Assembly: GCA_039583875.1 (NCBI GenBank)
Contig: CM077147.1
Coordinates: 156,449,846 to 156,513,845 of the forward strand
Direction: 5' to 3'
DNA length: 64,000 bases
From: Platanthera guangdongensis
Taxonomy: Eukaryota; Streptophyta; Magnoliopsida; Asparagales; Orchidaceae
Position numbers and translations under genes: made by a program. Position 1 is the first letter of the stretch. Each line of letters opens with the position of its first letter. Below, piece after piece: positions 43,598 to 53,355 of this stretch. Under the pieces are notes generated by a model. It was not told the origin of the DNA. It worked only from the letters and a program-made list of their open reading frames with translations, and did not search any database.

Positions 43598-44734
43598 GTG
43601 ACCAGAAGCGGTGCAGGGCCGTCAGAACGTCCAGTTTCTGAGGCTAGTAGTGCACCATATGATGCTCCTGCAACACCTCCCTCGGCTGAAACCATACGAT
43701 TGGTTGCTGAAGCAGTGTCTGCAAGGCAAATGCAGCAGCCCGCTCCTACGATGGAGCAGGTACCGCTTCAAAGGGATGAACCCAGAAGGGTGGAGCAAGT
43801 AGTGGTGGAACCTTTGGTGCCTAGGAGTGAAACTGAAAGGCAGCTCAAACATGTTATGATCTTTAATCCTCCTGTGTTCTCGGGGTTGGGAACCCCATCT
43901 CAAGCTGAAGACTGGCTCTCCCGAGTGAAGAGAGTCTTAACATCGACGAAAATAGAGGAGTGGCAGATGACCACTATAGCTACATTCCTATTAGACGGGT
44001 ATGCGAGGCTGTGGTGGGAAGGTCTAGAGCTGCATCACTTAAGAGGAAGGCAACTCGTGGACGTCTCGATGGAAGAGTTTTCGAGATTGTTCTTGGCAAG
44101 GTACCTCCCTTTGGCTGAGAGGATAGCATTGGAGAATGCGTTCCAGTGGCTGGTGCAAGGAGAGAGTAGCATGGATGAGTATCTCCACGAGTTTACTCGA
44201 TTGGGTCGGTATGCTAGCTCCACAATCGCGGATGAGGAGCGCAAGACGAACCGATTCTATGAAGGTTTGAGAGATGACTTGAGGCTACTGCTCTCGGTGC
44301 CTATGACGCAGGGCTTCTTGACCCTGGTCAATACGGCCCGGTCCTTGGAGAAAGACTTGAAGAATGTACAAGCAAAAAAAAGCTCTGGTGATAAGAAGAC
44401 TGAGTTCAAGGTGCCGACTACCTCAAAGTCTGGATACCGTAAGTTCTTTAAGAAGGATAGGACTTCGGGTCCAGCTCCTTCTTCTAGTTCTTCTGGGGAG
44501 ACTACGGGTAGAACCCAGGGCACATGCTTTACTTGTGGAAAGCTGAGGCACTTTGCCCGTGACTGCTGGAGCGGACGTCCTAAGTCCGAGAGGAATCTGG
44601 GAGCAACTTATGAAGAGAAAGGCAAGGCGGTAGAGCCAACCGCGTCCCATTATGCTCCGGCTCAACCGAGAGTTTATAATCTTGGCCAACAAGAGGCCAT
44701 CAAGCAAGAGAATGCGGTGACAGGTACGGTTTAA
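43598..44734 (+). CDS. gag: chromovirus gag, 378 aa
   Basis: Open from MTRSGAGPSERPVSE to a stop at 44732-44734. The codon taken as start reads GTG (43598-43600), so the original ATG may have mutated or lie upstream. Retrotransposon gag core (AEDWLSRVKRVL, FLLDGYARLWWEGLELHHL, SMEEFSRLFLARYLPLAERIALENAF, FTRLGRYA), then the knuckle CFTCGKLRHFARDC, in which the usual Gly before His is Arg. Close to the gag of the TR-GAG element (22165-23157). It would form the particle. Confidence 0.85.
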   Translation: MTRSGAGPSERPVSEASSAPYDAPATPPSAETIRLVAEAVSARQMQQPAPTMEQVPLQRDEPRRVEQVVVEPLVPRSETERQLKHVMIFNPPVFSGLGTPSQAEDWLSRVKRVLTSTKIEEWQMTTIATFLLDGYARLWWEGLELHHLRGRQLVDVSMEEFSRLFLARYLPLAERIALENAFQWLVQGESSMDEYLHEFTRLGRYASSTIADEERKTNRFYEGLRDDLRLLLSVPMTQGFLTLVNTARSLEKDLKNVQAKKSSGDKKTEFKVPTTSKSGYRKFFKKDRTSGPAPSSSSSGETTGRTQGTCFTCGKLRHFARDCWSGRPKSERNLGATYEEKGKAVEPTASHYAPAQPRVYNLGQQEAIKQENAVTGTV

Positions 44735-45948
44735 ATTTATAGCAAGTCAATTTTTAAATACTTGTTATGCGCGTGTTACCTTACCACTGCTTGTTTAGGA
44801 TTTGTTTTGATTTGTGAGAATCTAACGAGAGCACTCTTTGATACGGGAGCTTCGCACTCCTTTTTGTCCGAAGGATTTATATCGTGGATCGGAGTACCTT
44901 CTTCGATGGCGAAGGACAAACTGGACGTGTTGTTGCTGAATGGGTGTTCGATGCGCGCGGATAGAATCTGTGGCTTAAAGATTCGTATTGAGAGCCAATA
45001 GTTCAATTTACAAGCGTTGTTACTACCGCTGGTGGAGTTCGACGTGATATTTGGCATGGACTGGCTCTCGGAGCAGCATGCCTATATTGATTGCGGACGC
45101 AAGGAAGTCAAGTTGGGAACAGGTCGTGAGACGACTTTTATGGCTTGAAAGGGTTGAGCAAGACTTTGATGTCTGCTCTTCAGGTGGTGAAGGCGGTTCG
45201 TGCTGGAGCAGAGCTGTTTTCCACTCTAGTGGAGGTTGCAAAGCCTAAGCCTATGATGGATAGTATTTCAGTGGTAGCTGAGTACCCTGATGTGTTCCCT
45301 GCCGATCTTCCTGGAGCCCCGCCTCTACGGGAGATTGATTTCACTATCGAGCTAGTTCCAGGTGCTAAGCCTGTGTCACGCTCTCTATATCGGCTAGCGC
45401 ATAAGGAAATGGCAGAGCTGAAGGTTCAACTGCAGGAGTTGGAGTATAGGTATGTGCATCCAAGTTCGTCTCCTTGGAGCGCAGCGGTCCTCTTTGTTAA
45501 AAAGAAGGACGAACGTTTGAGACTATATATCGATTATCGAGAGCTGAACAAGCTAACAGAGAAGAACAAGTACCCGATCCCTAGGATTGATGATCTGTTT
45601 GATCAGTTATTCAGGTCAACAGTGTACTCAAAGTTGGATCTCAAGTATGGATATTATCAGCTGAGGATAAGGGAGAGTGATATCCCCAAAACAGCTTTTA
45701 GTACGAGACACAGACATTACGATTTTACGGTCATGCCGTTTGGGCTGACGAATGCGCCGTCAGTGTTCATGGATTTGATGAACAGGACTTTCAGGGAGTA
45801 CTTGGACCACTTTGCGATCATCTTCATCGACGACATATTGGTGTACTCGCAAAGTGAGGAGGATCACTTTAAGCATCTGCATTTGGTGCTGGAGACGTTG
45901 AGGAGGAATCAATTGTACGCCAAGTTCTCCAAATGCGAGTTTTGGTGA
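44735..45948 (+). pseudogene. pol: chromovirus pol part 1: protease and reverse transcriptase
   Basis: Protease with ALFDTGASHSFLS (the DTG active site) in 44762-45001, a stop, then LPLVEFDVIFGMDWL. After another frame change, RT in 45145-45948: [44 protein letters not shown] and the catalytic [10 protein letters not shown]. Ends at a TGA (45946-45948) right after KFSKCEFW. Confidence 0.93.
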
Positions 45949-47514
45949 TCCTCAGTGGCGTTCCTTGGTCACATAGTTAGTGGAGAGGGAATTGCGGTGG
46001 ATCCGACGAAGATTGTTGCGATACGAGAGTGGCCTGTGCTGTCTACGGTAGTGGAAGTCTGGAGTTTTCTGGGGCTTGCCGGCTATTACAGGCGCTTCGT
46101 GGAGAACTTCTCGCGGATAGCGTTACCCCTCACGACTTTGACGAGGAAAGAGAAGAAGTTCGTTTGGATGCCGGAGTGCGCACGAGCTTTTAAGGAGTTG
46201 AAGTGTCGATTGACCACGACGCCTATGCTGACTTCGGCGAGTGGGACAAAAGGTTTTGAGATCTATAGCGATGCTTCGGGCAGTGGCTTGGGTTGTGTGC
46301 TGCTGCAACATGGAAGTGTGATGGCGTATGGCTCGAGACAGCTGAAAGTGCACGAGAGGAATTATTCGGTCCGTGACTTGGAGTTAGCCGCTGTGATTTT
46401 TGCCTTGAAGCTGTGGAGGCACTACTTGTATGGAGTGAAGGTCGATATCTATACCGACCATAAGAGCCTTAAATATTTGTTGGATCAGAAAGATCTAAAC
46501 ATGCGACAGAGGAGATGGATGGAGTTCCTGGGGGACTACATGTTCAAAATCCATTATGTGGCTGGGAAAGGCAATGCGGTTGCGGACGCGTTGAGTCGCC
46601 GGGCCCCAGCTCAAGCTAATTGGTTGTCGGTCCATGACGAGCGGTTGGTTCGGGAGTTGGAGGCGTTGGAGATATCTTGTGTTGACAAGCAATCAGGTGC
46701 TGAAGTGCTATTGAACTGGACTGAAGTTCAGTGTGACCTGGCTGATCGGATTAGACAGACATTAGATATGGATGTCAGCATGAAGGAAATCATGGTTGAG
46801 GCTCTGGATGGGTCAAATTGCCAATTTGTTGTTAAGGATGGATTGCTTTGGAAATACGGTCATCTGTGCGTCCCAAGCGTGGGCAATTTGCGGGTGCAAT
46901 TGTTGTACGAGGCGCATCATACCATGTACTCAATTCACCCGGGGAGCACGAAGATGTACCGCGACTTGAAGAAATTGTCCTGGTGGACAGGACTTAAGAA
47001 GGATGTGGCACTGTACGTGGCGAAGTGTCAGACATGCGCCTTGGTGAAGGAGGAATGCCAAAAGCCGGGAGGATTCTTGAAGTCCTTGCCTATTCCGGAG
47101 TGGAAGATTGACAACATTACTATGGACTTTGTACACGGGCTGCCAATGTCGCAAAAAGGGAACAACGCCATTTGGGTGGTCGTAGATTGTCTAACGAAGG
47201 TGTCACACTTCATTCCACATAGGAAGGATGATTCCGTGGAGAAACTGGCTATGTTATATGTGGATAATATAGTACAGCTTCACGGTGTGCCCCGCAGCAT
47301 CGTGAGTGACCGAGATAGGCGGTTCACGTCCAATGATTGGAGGTTGGTGCAGCAGATGTTGGGAACAAAACTAAGTTTCAGCACAACCTTTCACCTGCAA
47401 ATGGATGTGCAGACCGAGAGGGTCAATAGGACGATGGAAGACATGCTTCACATGTGCGTCCTGGATTTCGGGAAGCAGTGGGAAGACCACCTATACTTGG
47501 TGGAGTTCGCGTAG
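45949..47514 (+). pseudogene. pol: chromovirus pol part 2: RT thumb, RNase H, integrase core
   Basis: Follows the stop at 45946 in frame. [11 protein letters not shown] (RT thumb), [38 protein letters not shown] and [10 protein letters not shown] (RNase H), integrase HHCC ([10 protein letters not shown]...CQTC), then D, D, E in [19 protein letters not shown] and [13 protein letters not shown]. Stops at TAG 47512-47514, past which the same protein continues. Confidence 0.93.
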
Positions 47515-48172
47515 AACAATAGTTACCAGACAAGCATACAAATGACGCCCTTTGAGGCCCTTTATGGTAGAAGATGTCGCACGCCGTTGTCTTGGTTGGA
47601 AACGGGTGAGTCCAAGTTGTACAAGCGCCAAGAGGTAGAAGATGCTACGTTGTTGGTTTGAACGATTCGAGAGGGCTTGCTAATCGCTCAGGACCGCCAG
47701 GCTAAGTACTATAATGCCAAGCATAGGAACGTGGAATCGTTGTTAGCGATTGGGTGTACTTGAAGATTAAGTTGTTCAAGGGTGTCTCGCGGGTGCGGCG
47801 ATTGAAGAAGCTAAGCACGAGGTACCTTGAACGTTTGAGGTTCTGGAGCGGATTGGTGAAGCAGATTATCGATTGAGGCTTTCAATGGTGCTAAGTGGTC
47901 TACACGATGTATTCCACATATCGGTGCTGCGGAAGGCTGTGCAAGAGCCTTCGCAAGTGATTGCAGTCGATCAAGTGCCTGTCGATAATGGGTTGACGAC
48001 GAAGGTCAAGCCCGTTCGAATTGAGGACTCGGAAGTCAAACGGCTATGCAACAAAGAGATCAGGATGATCAAGATCCATTGGGACAATTGCGGTCGGGAA
48101 GAGCTCTCTTGGGAGCGAGAGCAGACCATGCTTGAGGAGTACCCAGAGTTATTCCACTCAGGTACCGTTTAA
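47515..48172 (+). pseudogene. pol: chromovirus pol part 3: integrase C-terminus with chromodomain-like block
   Basis: MTPFEALYGRRC-type core end follows the stop, then shifted frames around 47640-47870, then 47873-48172: HDVFHISVLRK and the block VRIEDSEVKRLCNKEIRMIK, IHWDN, EELSWERE, EEYPELF. This fits the short chromodomain of Tekay/Del integrases, which is thought to steer integration towards marked chromatin. Confidence 0.82.
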
Positions 48173-48220
48173 GTTTTGTTTTTATCTTTCCTTTATGTAA
48201 TTTCGAGATGAAATTCTTTT

Positions 48221-48232
48221 AAGAGGGAGACA
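48221..48232 (+). other. polypurine tract, chromovirus
   Basis: AAGAGGGAGACA two bases before the 3' LTR. Confidence 0.85.
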
Positions 48233-48234
48233 GT

Positions 48235-50337
48235 TATAATGCCCCGAAACTCAAAAGAGCGATGGGTGGCGTTTTGAGCCAATTTTGGAACTTGGCATGG
48301 GTCACATGGCATGGGACACGGCCGTGTCCCAGGTCGTGTCGTTCTCGGGTCGACGATCTGGCCGGGAGGTCGACAAATTTTGGAGTCGACGATCGTCGAG
48401 CAACGAACACGGCCTGGGACACGGGCGTGTCACAGGACGTGTCCTTCACGGATTAAAGCGTGCTGTGGCGTGGTTGATACACGGGGTCGGCACACGGGCC
48501 GTGTCAGGTAGACACGAGCGTGTCAAATGGGACACAAGCGTGTCCAAGACCTGTGTTCTTCTTGGGTTGGTGTTATTCCTGTGTCGATGGAGTAACACGA
48601 CACAGTACACGGCCGTGTTCTGGATGACACATGCATGTTAAGTTTGACACGGGCGTGTCGACAACCCGTGTTCTTTTCGGGATGCGTCAGTTTCGACGGC
48701 GAATGGGGAACACGGCCCTGGACACGGGCGTGTCACATGCTGTGTTTGGCCCAGATTTTGGATTTCAATGGCGAATCGTGGCCGTTCGTTTCCTTATTTT
48801 GGGATCTGACGGCTGGGTGTTGTTCCTACTGGGATACACCAGAGAATAGGGTTTCAAATCCCTCATTTATCAAACTCAATCTCTTTCTAAAGATCTAGTG
48901 AGAGTGGAGAGCAAGGAAGAAGAAGGAGGCTAGATCCGATCACCGGCGGAGCTTCGGAGCTCCAAATCGCGAGCAGATTTCGGATCTATGGAGGAAAGGA
49001 GATTGCAGTGCTTTTCATCTGCATAGATTTCCATGGCTCCAAGGAAAAACGCTAGGGTAACGATTCTCATCCTAGAACATGTGAAGTTCTCTTTTCCTTT
49101 GCATAGGAAGCCCGCTCTCGCGAGTTTGCAGTGAGTTTGAGGCGTTCCTTCGGGTAGACATGAATAGTCCCCATTGTGTACATGTAGTGTTCGTAATCGA
49201 GAACAGACATAGGCATGATGTGTGAAGCCTACTCGGACAAGTTGGTCTGGATCGGTGATGTTGCATTGCATGAATGGCTGGAGAAGACTCCGCGCGAATG
49301 GTTGTTTTTCGGGTTTTCTACGCAGTAGATTGCAACAGGGAGCCTTGGGGACTAACTCCTAGGTGCACCCGGAAAACTAGGCTGATGCGTTATTCTGCCA
49401 ACATGGTGGCCTGAGAGCCAACTCAAACATAACCGGGTTATGTGAAGTGTGTGATGGAAACGGGACTCAGGGAGGTTTGACCCGCGTATATGGCTTAAAT
49501 TGACGTTGCAGTGTGAGCAACGGGTCAGGCGGAACCGTACCCGCTCTATTTCGTTCGGTGGGAGCCGTTGTCATAGATGAGGGTCTTCGACGGTCTATGG
49601 CTTAAATTGACGTGACCCATGACGGGAAGGCAAAAATGCTCGCAAGATTGGATGTCCTAGTGGAAGTGGTGAGACCGAGATGTTTATGGCTTAAATTGAC
49701 GTGACGTTGACCGGTTCACCGAGACTGTGACCTGAGAGCACATGATGTGTGGCCGTGCATGCCCACGCCTGTGATGAAGTGTTTATCGATGCTGCTTGGT
49801 TATGCTAACAAAGTGCAGGGAAAGGAGCATCGCCGCCCCGAGTTTGGGGGTGGGATCGTTATAATTTGGTCAGCATAGCTCACCGTTGCTTTTGTTTGCC
49901 ACTGTGCGTTGGATTGTTGCTTGCAGGTGCTGCAGAGCCGAACGGTAAATAACGGGCGAAAGCCCAAGTTGCTGAGCCGGACCTCGAAGGCCAAATTTTG
50001 AGTGTTTACTTGTTTTATTCATGTGTGACCGGCCTGCGTGTCATGGTATGAAAGACACATTTTATTTGAGTAAACAATTGTAAGGCCATAAGGCCGTGTA
50101 CTTGTGTATTGTACTTCATTCCTGTTGGGAATTGTAGTGGACATTCATGCTATTCGTCTGGGTTCTTTATTTTGCAACTCTTAATAATTGCTTCCGCTAG
50201 AATGACTCTGTGTATTACGTTGGTTATTAGTTGGATGGTATTCCATTGAGTAACCACCCGGTTTGTCTGTGGTATATGACATCGGGCCCCGACCGGACCT
50301 ACTGCTATATGCTATGTGACGGATAGGGGGTGTTACA
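48235..50337 (+). repeat. chromovirus 3' LTR (2,103 bp)
   Basis: Starts TATAATGCCCCG, with the first dinucleotide mutated from TG, and ends GTGTTACA. Array 48300-48750; 18-bp repeats at 49489, 49596 and 49685. Confidence 0.94.
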
Positions 50338-50342
50338 AGATA
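50338..50342. repeat. target site duplication AGATA (chromovirus, right)
   Basis: Matches 41265-41269. Confidence 0.93.
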
Positions 50343-51263
50343 CCACTATTGGTAAATGTTATCTCCCTATGGTAGCTTACAAACATAAGCTTAGACTTTC
50401 GTATCTTATTCACGTTCAGCATATGTTTGTACCTGTAAGTCCTGCACAACATAAACACGGAAAATATTAGATCTAATACATCACAGTACTTGTTATTCTA
50501 AAACCAGGAGATGTAGAATGCATGTTTCGATACCATTTTGTTAGATCTAATATCATCATCTTGCTTCTATAAGTATATCATTGGATACTTTGTTGCTCTA
50601 ATCTTTATGGGATGATACATTGTGTGCCTTGTCATATTTGTAAGTATACTTAGGTTAGTTACAATTCTTTCCTGATATAGTTAACCCTTTTACGTCATTG
50701 ATGAGTCTGCAGGACTTGCTGAATCGCGTAGGGTTCAACACTCTAAGCAACGAGCGACCCACGACATGCCAAATACTACCACAATGGTATGTTACCCCCC
50801 ACCCTTGTTTTTGTCTATAAATAGCAGGAGAGGGGGAGCAAAATGGCGTTATTTTTACGAAACCCTCCCTTACTCGCTCGCTCTGTCTTCTCCAACCTAT
50901 ATTATCTCTTTGCTACTCGCTTCTCGGGATGGTTTCTGCCAAGGATGCACATGCTCGCAAGTTTTGCCATGTCGTAGCATTCAGGGATGCGATATTCAAG
51001 AAACTCATTACAGATGTCATTTATCTTGAGGACTTCAAGCAGCGCTTCTTCTTATCTACTAAGGAGGGTCTTGACGCAAGGATACCCCGCTCAATCAAGT
51101 GCATCATGTAATACCCCAGTTTCTTATAATTGAAAAACAACAACAATGCGTTTTTGGAGCTATCATTGGTGATAGCGATATCGCTTGGCGATAGTGTTAA
51201 GCATGATGTCATCAACAAGTTGATGTAGACAATTTGTTATCTTGTTGTGATAGTAATATCACC
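50343..51263 (+). other. older flank with TATA-like box and short ORF
   Basis: Continuation of 40922-41264. It has a good TATA-like TCTATAAATAG on plus (50814-50824) followed by a C/T-rich leader and an ATG ORF at 50929-51111 (60 aa, MVSAKDAHARKFCHVV...), which I do not recognise. Further right lies a dense inverted repeat (51160-51194) with GATAGCGATATCGC at its centre. It may be the promoter end of an old, unidentified LTR element. Confidence 0.4.
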
Positions 51264-51268
51264 AGTGA
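51264..51268. repeat. probable target site duplication (copia-D, left), AGTGA
   Basis: AGTGA here, GGTGA at 63633-63637: 4 of 5 bases agree. One base may have mutated since insertion. Confidence 0.65.
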
Positions 51269-51408
51269 TGAAAAATGTTTAAGTTGTCTACCTAAATCAC
51301 CCAGAGGGGGGTGAATAGGTGAGTTCTGTGAATTTTTGCGGAATAAAAATTGAACGAGCGATGCACAAAAAAATAAGCAAGCATTCACAGACGACACCAA
51401 GAATTATA

Positions 51409-51470
51409 GTGGTTCCCCAATCTTGGGTATATCCACTTTCCACCTCACCAATCTAGAAATGCACTAGACT
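51409..51470 (-). other. two conserved stem-loops in LTR leader, copia-D
   Basis: GTGG/CCAC with CCCAA/TTGGG (51409-51436), then TCTAG...CTAGA. Same elements and order as copia-A and -C although most of the LTR has diverged. The 5' LTR copy (about 61900-61960) has lost part of the outer stem. Confidence 0.6.
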
Positions 51471-52089
51471 CGGCTACTCCACTATTCTTGGATTGAAAAC
51501 AATCCTACCACTCAAAATAAAGTTCCTATAACTCGATCCCTCAAAATAGGATCTACACTCGAAAGAGAAACTTCCTACATATAACTCGGAGAACAAAGCT
51601 CCTACACTCGGAGAATAATCTCCTACAAGAGTAAAATGAAATACAAAGAAATACAAACAATATTAATCTCAGATCTGAAAAATTCAGCCCTTCTTCTTCC
51701 TTGAACTTTGAAGCTCTGTCAGAAATAGATTGAATAAGACACGACCAAATCTCTAGATCTGAAAATCCTGGACTCAACACGATCAAGAAAAGAATATGTC
51801 AATGTAGAAGATCTTGATCTATTGAATCACTTGCTCTGAATCTCTGGATCAAAAGCAGATCAGAGATGAAGATGATGAATAACAACGCTTCCGATTTTGG
51901 AAAGAGAAAACACAATTCAAAATACTTGGGGATTCTTCTTAGGGTTGGTCGATTATGATAAAACATTTATAGGACTTACCTAACTATCATAATCATATTA
52001 AATGCATGACACGTAGACCAGTCATGCTCTTATCACTTTTGAAATAACGTCTGTCAAAACTTAGAAGAAATCAGAAAACAATACAACAT

Positions 52090-52810
52090 TTCTCGAGAAG
52101 AATGATAGTACTTGAGAAAGGTTTTCTGATTCTTGAGAAGAATGAAGAGGATTTCGAGAAAAATACTTAGTAAAAATTTGGAGGTGGAAATCAACAATCT
52201 CGAGAATGATGGAAAGTACTCGAGAAGAATTATTTTGTTCTCGAGAAGAAGTACTATGGTACTCGAGAACAATGAGGTATGTCGAGAAAAGATATCTGTC
52301 ACTCGAGAAAAAATATTCCAGGTCTCGAGAAATATTTCTGCTTCTCGAGTACTAAACATTGTCTTCTCGAGAAAAAATCCTTGGCATCTCGAGAAGAGGA
52401 CTTAAAAAATATTCTGTCTAGAAAAGAAGTAACTCGAGAAAAATGAACTTCTGTTCTCGAGAAAATATTTTGTTACTCGAGAAAAGAATCTGTTACTCGA
52501 GAAATTACTTCTGATTCTCGAGAAGTAATACTGAGCTTCTCGAGAAATGACATATGACTTCTCGAGAAAAATAAATTGCTTCTCGAGAAAAATAAATTGC
52601 TTCTCGAGAAAAAGACTTAGAAAAATATCATGACTGGAACTGAAGTAACTCGAGAAGGGATGTCATGGAGTACTCTAGAACACATGGCTTTCTCGAGAAC
52701 AACACTAAGCTTTGTCGAGAACTGCTTCTGCAACTCGAGTTCATGACAAGTCTTACTCGAGAATAGACTTAAGTTCTACTCGAGTACAAACTTTCCTACT
52801 TGAGAAAAAG
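52090..52810 (-). promoter_or_regulatory. U3 array of TTCTCGAGAA palindromes, copia-D 3' LTR
   Basis: Dozens of CTCGAGAA/TTCTCGAG units, many as the full 10-bp palindrome TTCTCGAGAA, others with TACTCGAG arms. Ends ~110 bp before the TATA-like box on the element strand, exactly as the GTGTCGACAC array does in copia-A and -C. Confidence 0.88.
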
Positions 52811-53137
52811 ACTTAGTTTTTTTTTTCTAAAAATCAGAAAACTTGATTTCTTCAAGATATAAAGCAGCCAACTTTTCTCCTATGCATTGGGTGCTTGAAA
52901 AAGAAGTATGTCTCAATAGAGAGGCTACACATAAGTCAACACCATGGATCACACAGTGAGGGATTACATTGTATGGTCCTGTGTTTGGTGACTCATTGTA
53001 GTCTGACATTGATCTACACTTGGCAATTGTATCCTGCAAACACTCAACTAAACATAACATCAAATACAAACTTAATTCATCTTAGTTCAATGGTGACTTC
53101 ATACAAATCTAGGTTATTGTGGATGCAATTCTCAATA

Positions 53138-53355
53138 ATATCCGCCTATTTGTAGAAGTCAAAATCCTCTACAATGAGGTGAATTATATCAAAATAAACA
53201 AGTAAATAAACTGATAACCATGATAGAAGAAAAGCTGTAATAAAGAAAAAGTAGATCAGCAAAACTAAAGGTTTATATATATAGAAATTGTCCAAGAGAA
53301 TTCAATTCCATAAGATTTCAAAAAAATTGAATTTTCTAATCATCAACAATATCTA
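53138..53355. other. 3' untranslated stretch and decayed purine tract, copia-D
   Basis: Next to the LTR the minus strand reads AAATAGGCGGATAT, a decayed form of the copia-C purine tract. The rest is AT-rich with no coding signal. Confidence 0.7.

Larger units (their letters stand above)
41270..50337 (+). mobile_element. Ty3/gypsy chromovirus (Tekay/Del-like), complete but decayed
   Basis: 9,068 bp, LTRs 2,104 and 2,103 bp, 5-bp target duplication, plus strand. Order gag, protease, RT, RNase H, integrase, chromodomain-like end. Pol has several stops and frameshifts, and the LTRs differ at many sites, so it is older than copia-C. Domain order RT-RH-INT makes it Ty3/gypsy; the C-terminal chromodomain-like block puts it with chromoviruses. 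Confidence 0.95.
51269..53137 (-). repeat. copia-D 3' LTR (1,869 bp)
   Basis: Plus-strand start TGAAAAATG; the far end reads CTCAATA where the other LTR has CCCAACA. Array 52090-52810, TATA-like CCTATAAATG (51964-51973), leader repeats, hairpins 51409-51470. Confidence 0.92.

Noticed and set aside
50529..50560. LTR edge with iMet primer site (CGATACCA..TGTTAGATCTAAT)
   Set aside because: The pattern resembles a copia LTR start after a primer site, but the match is short (TGGTATCG) and no second LTR or coding sequence is found in the window.
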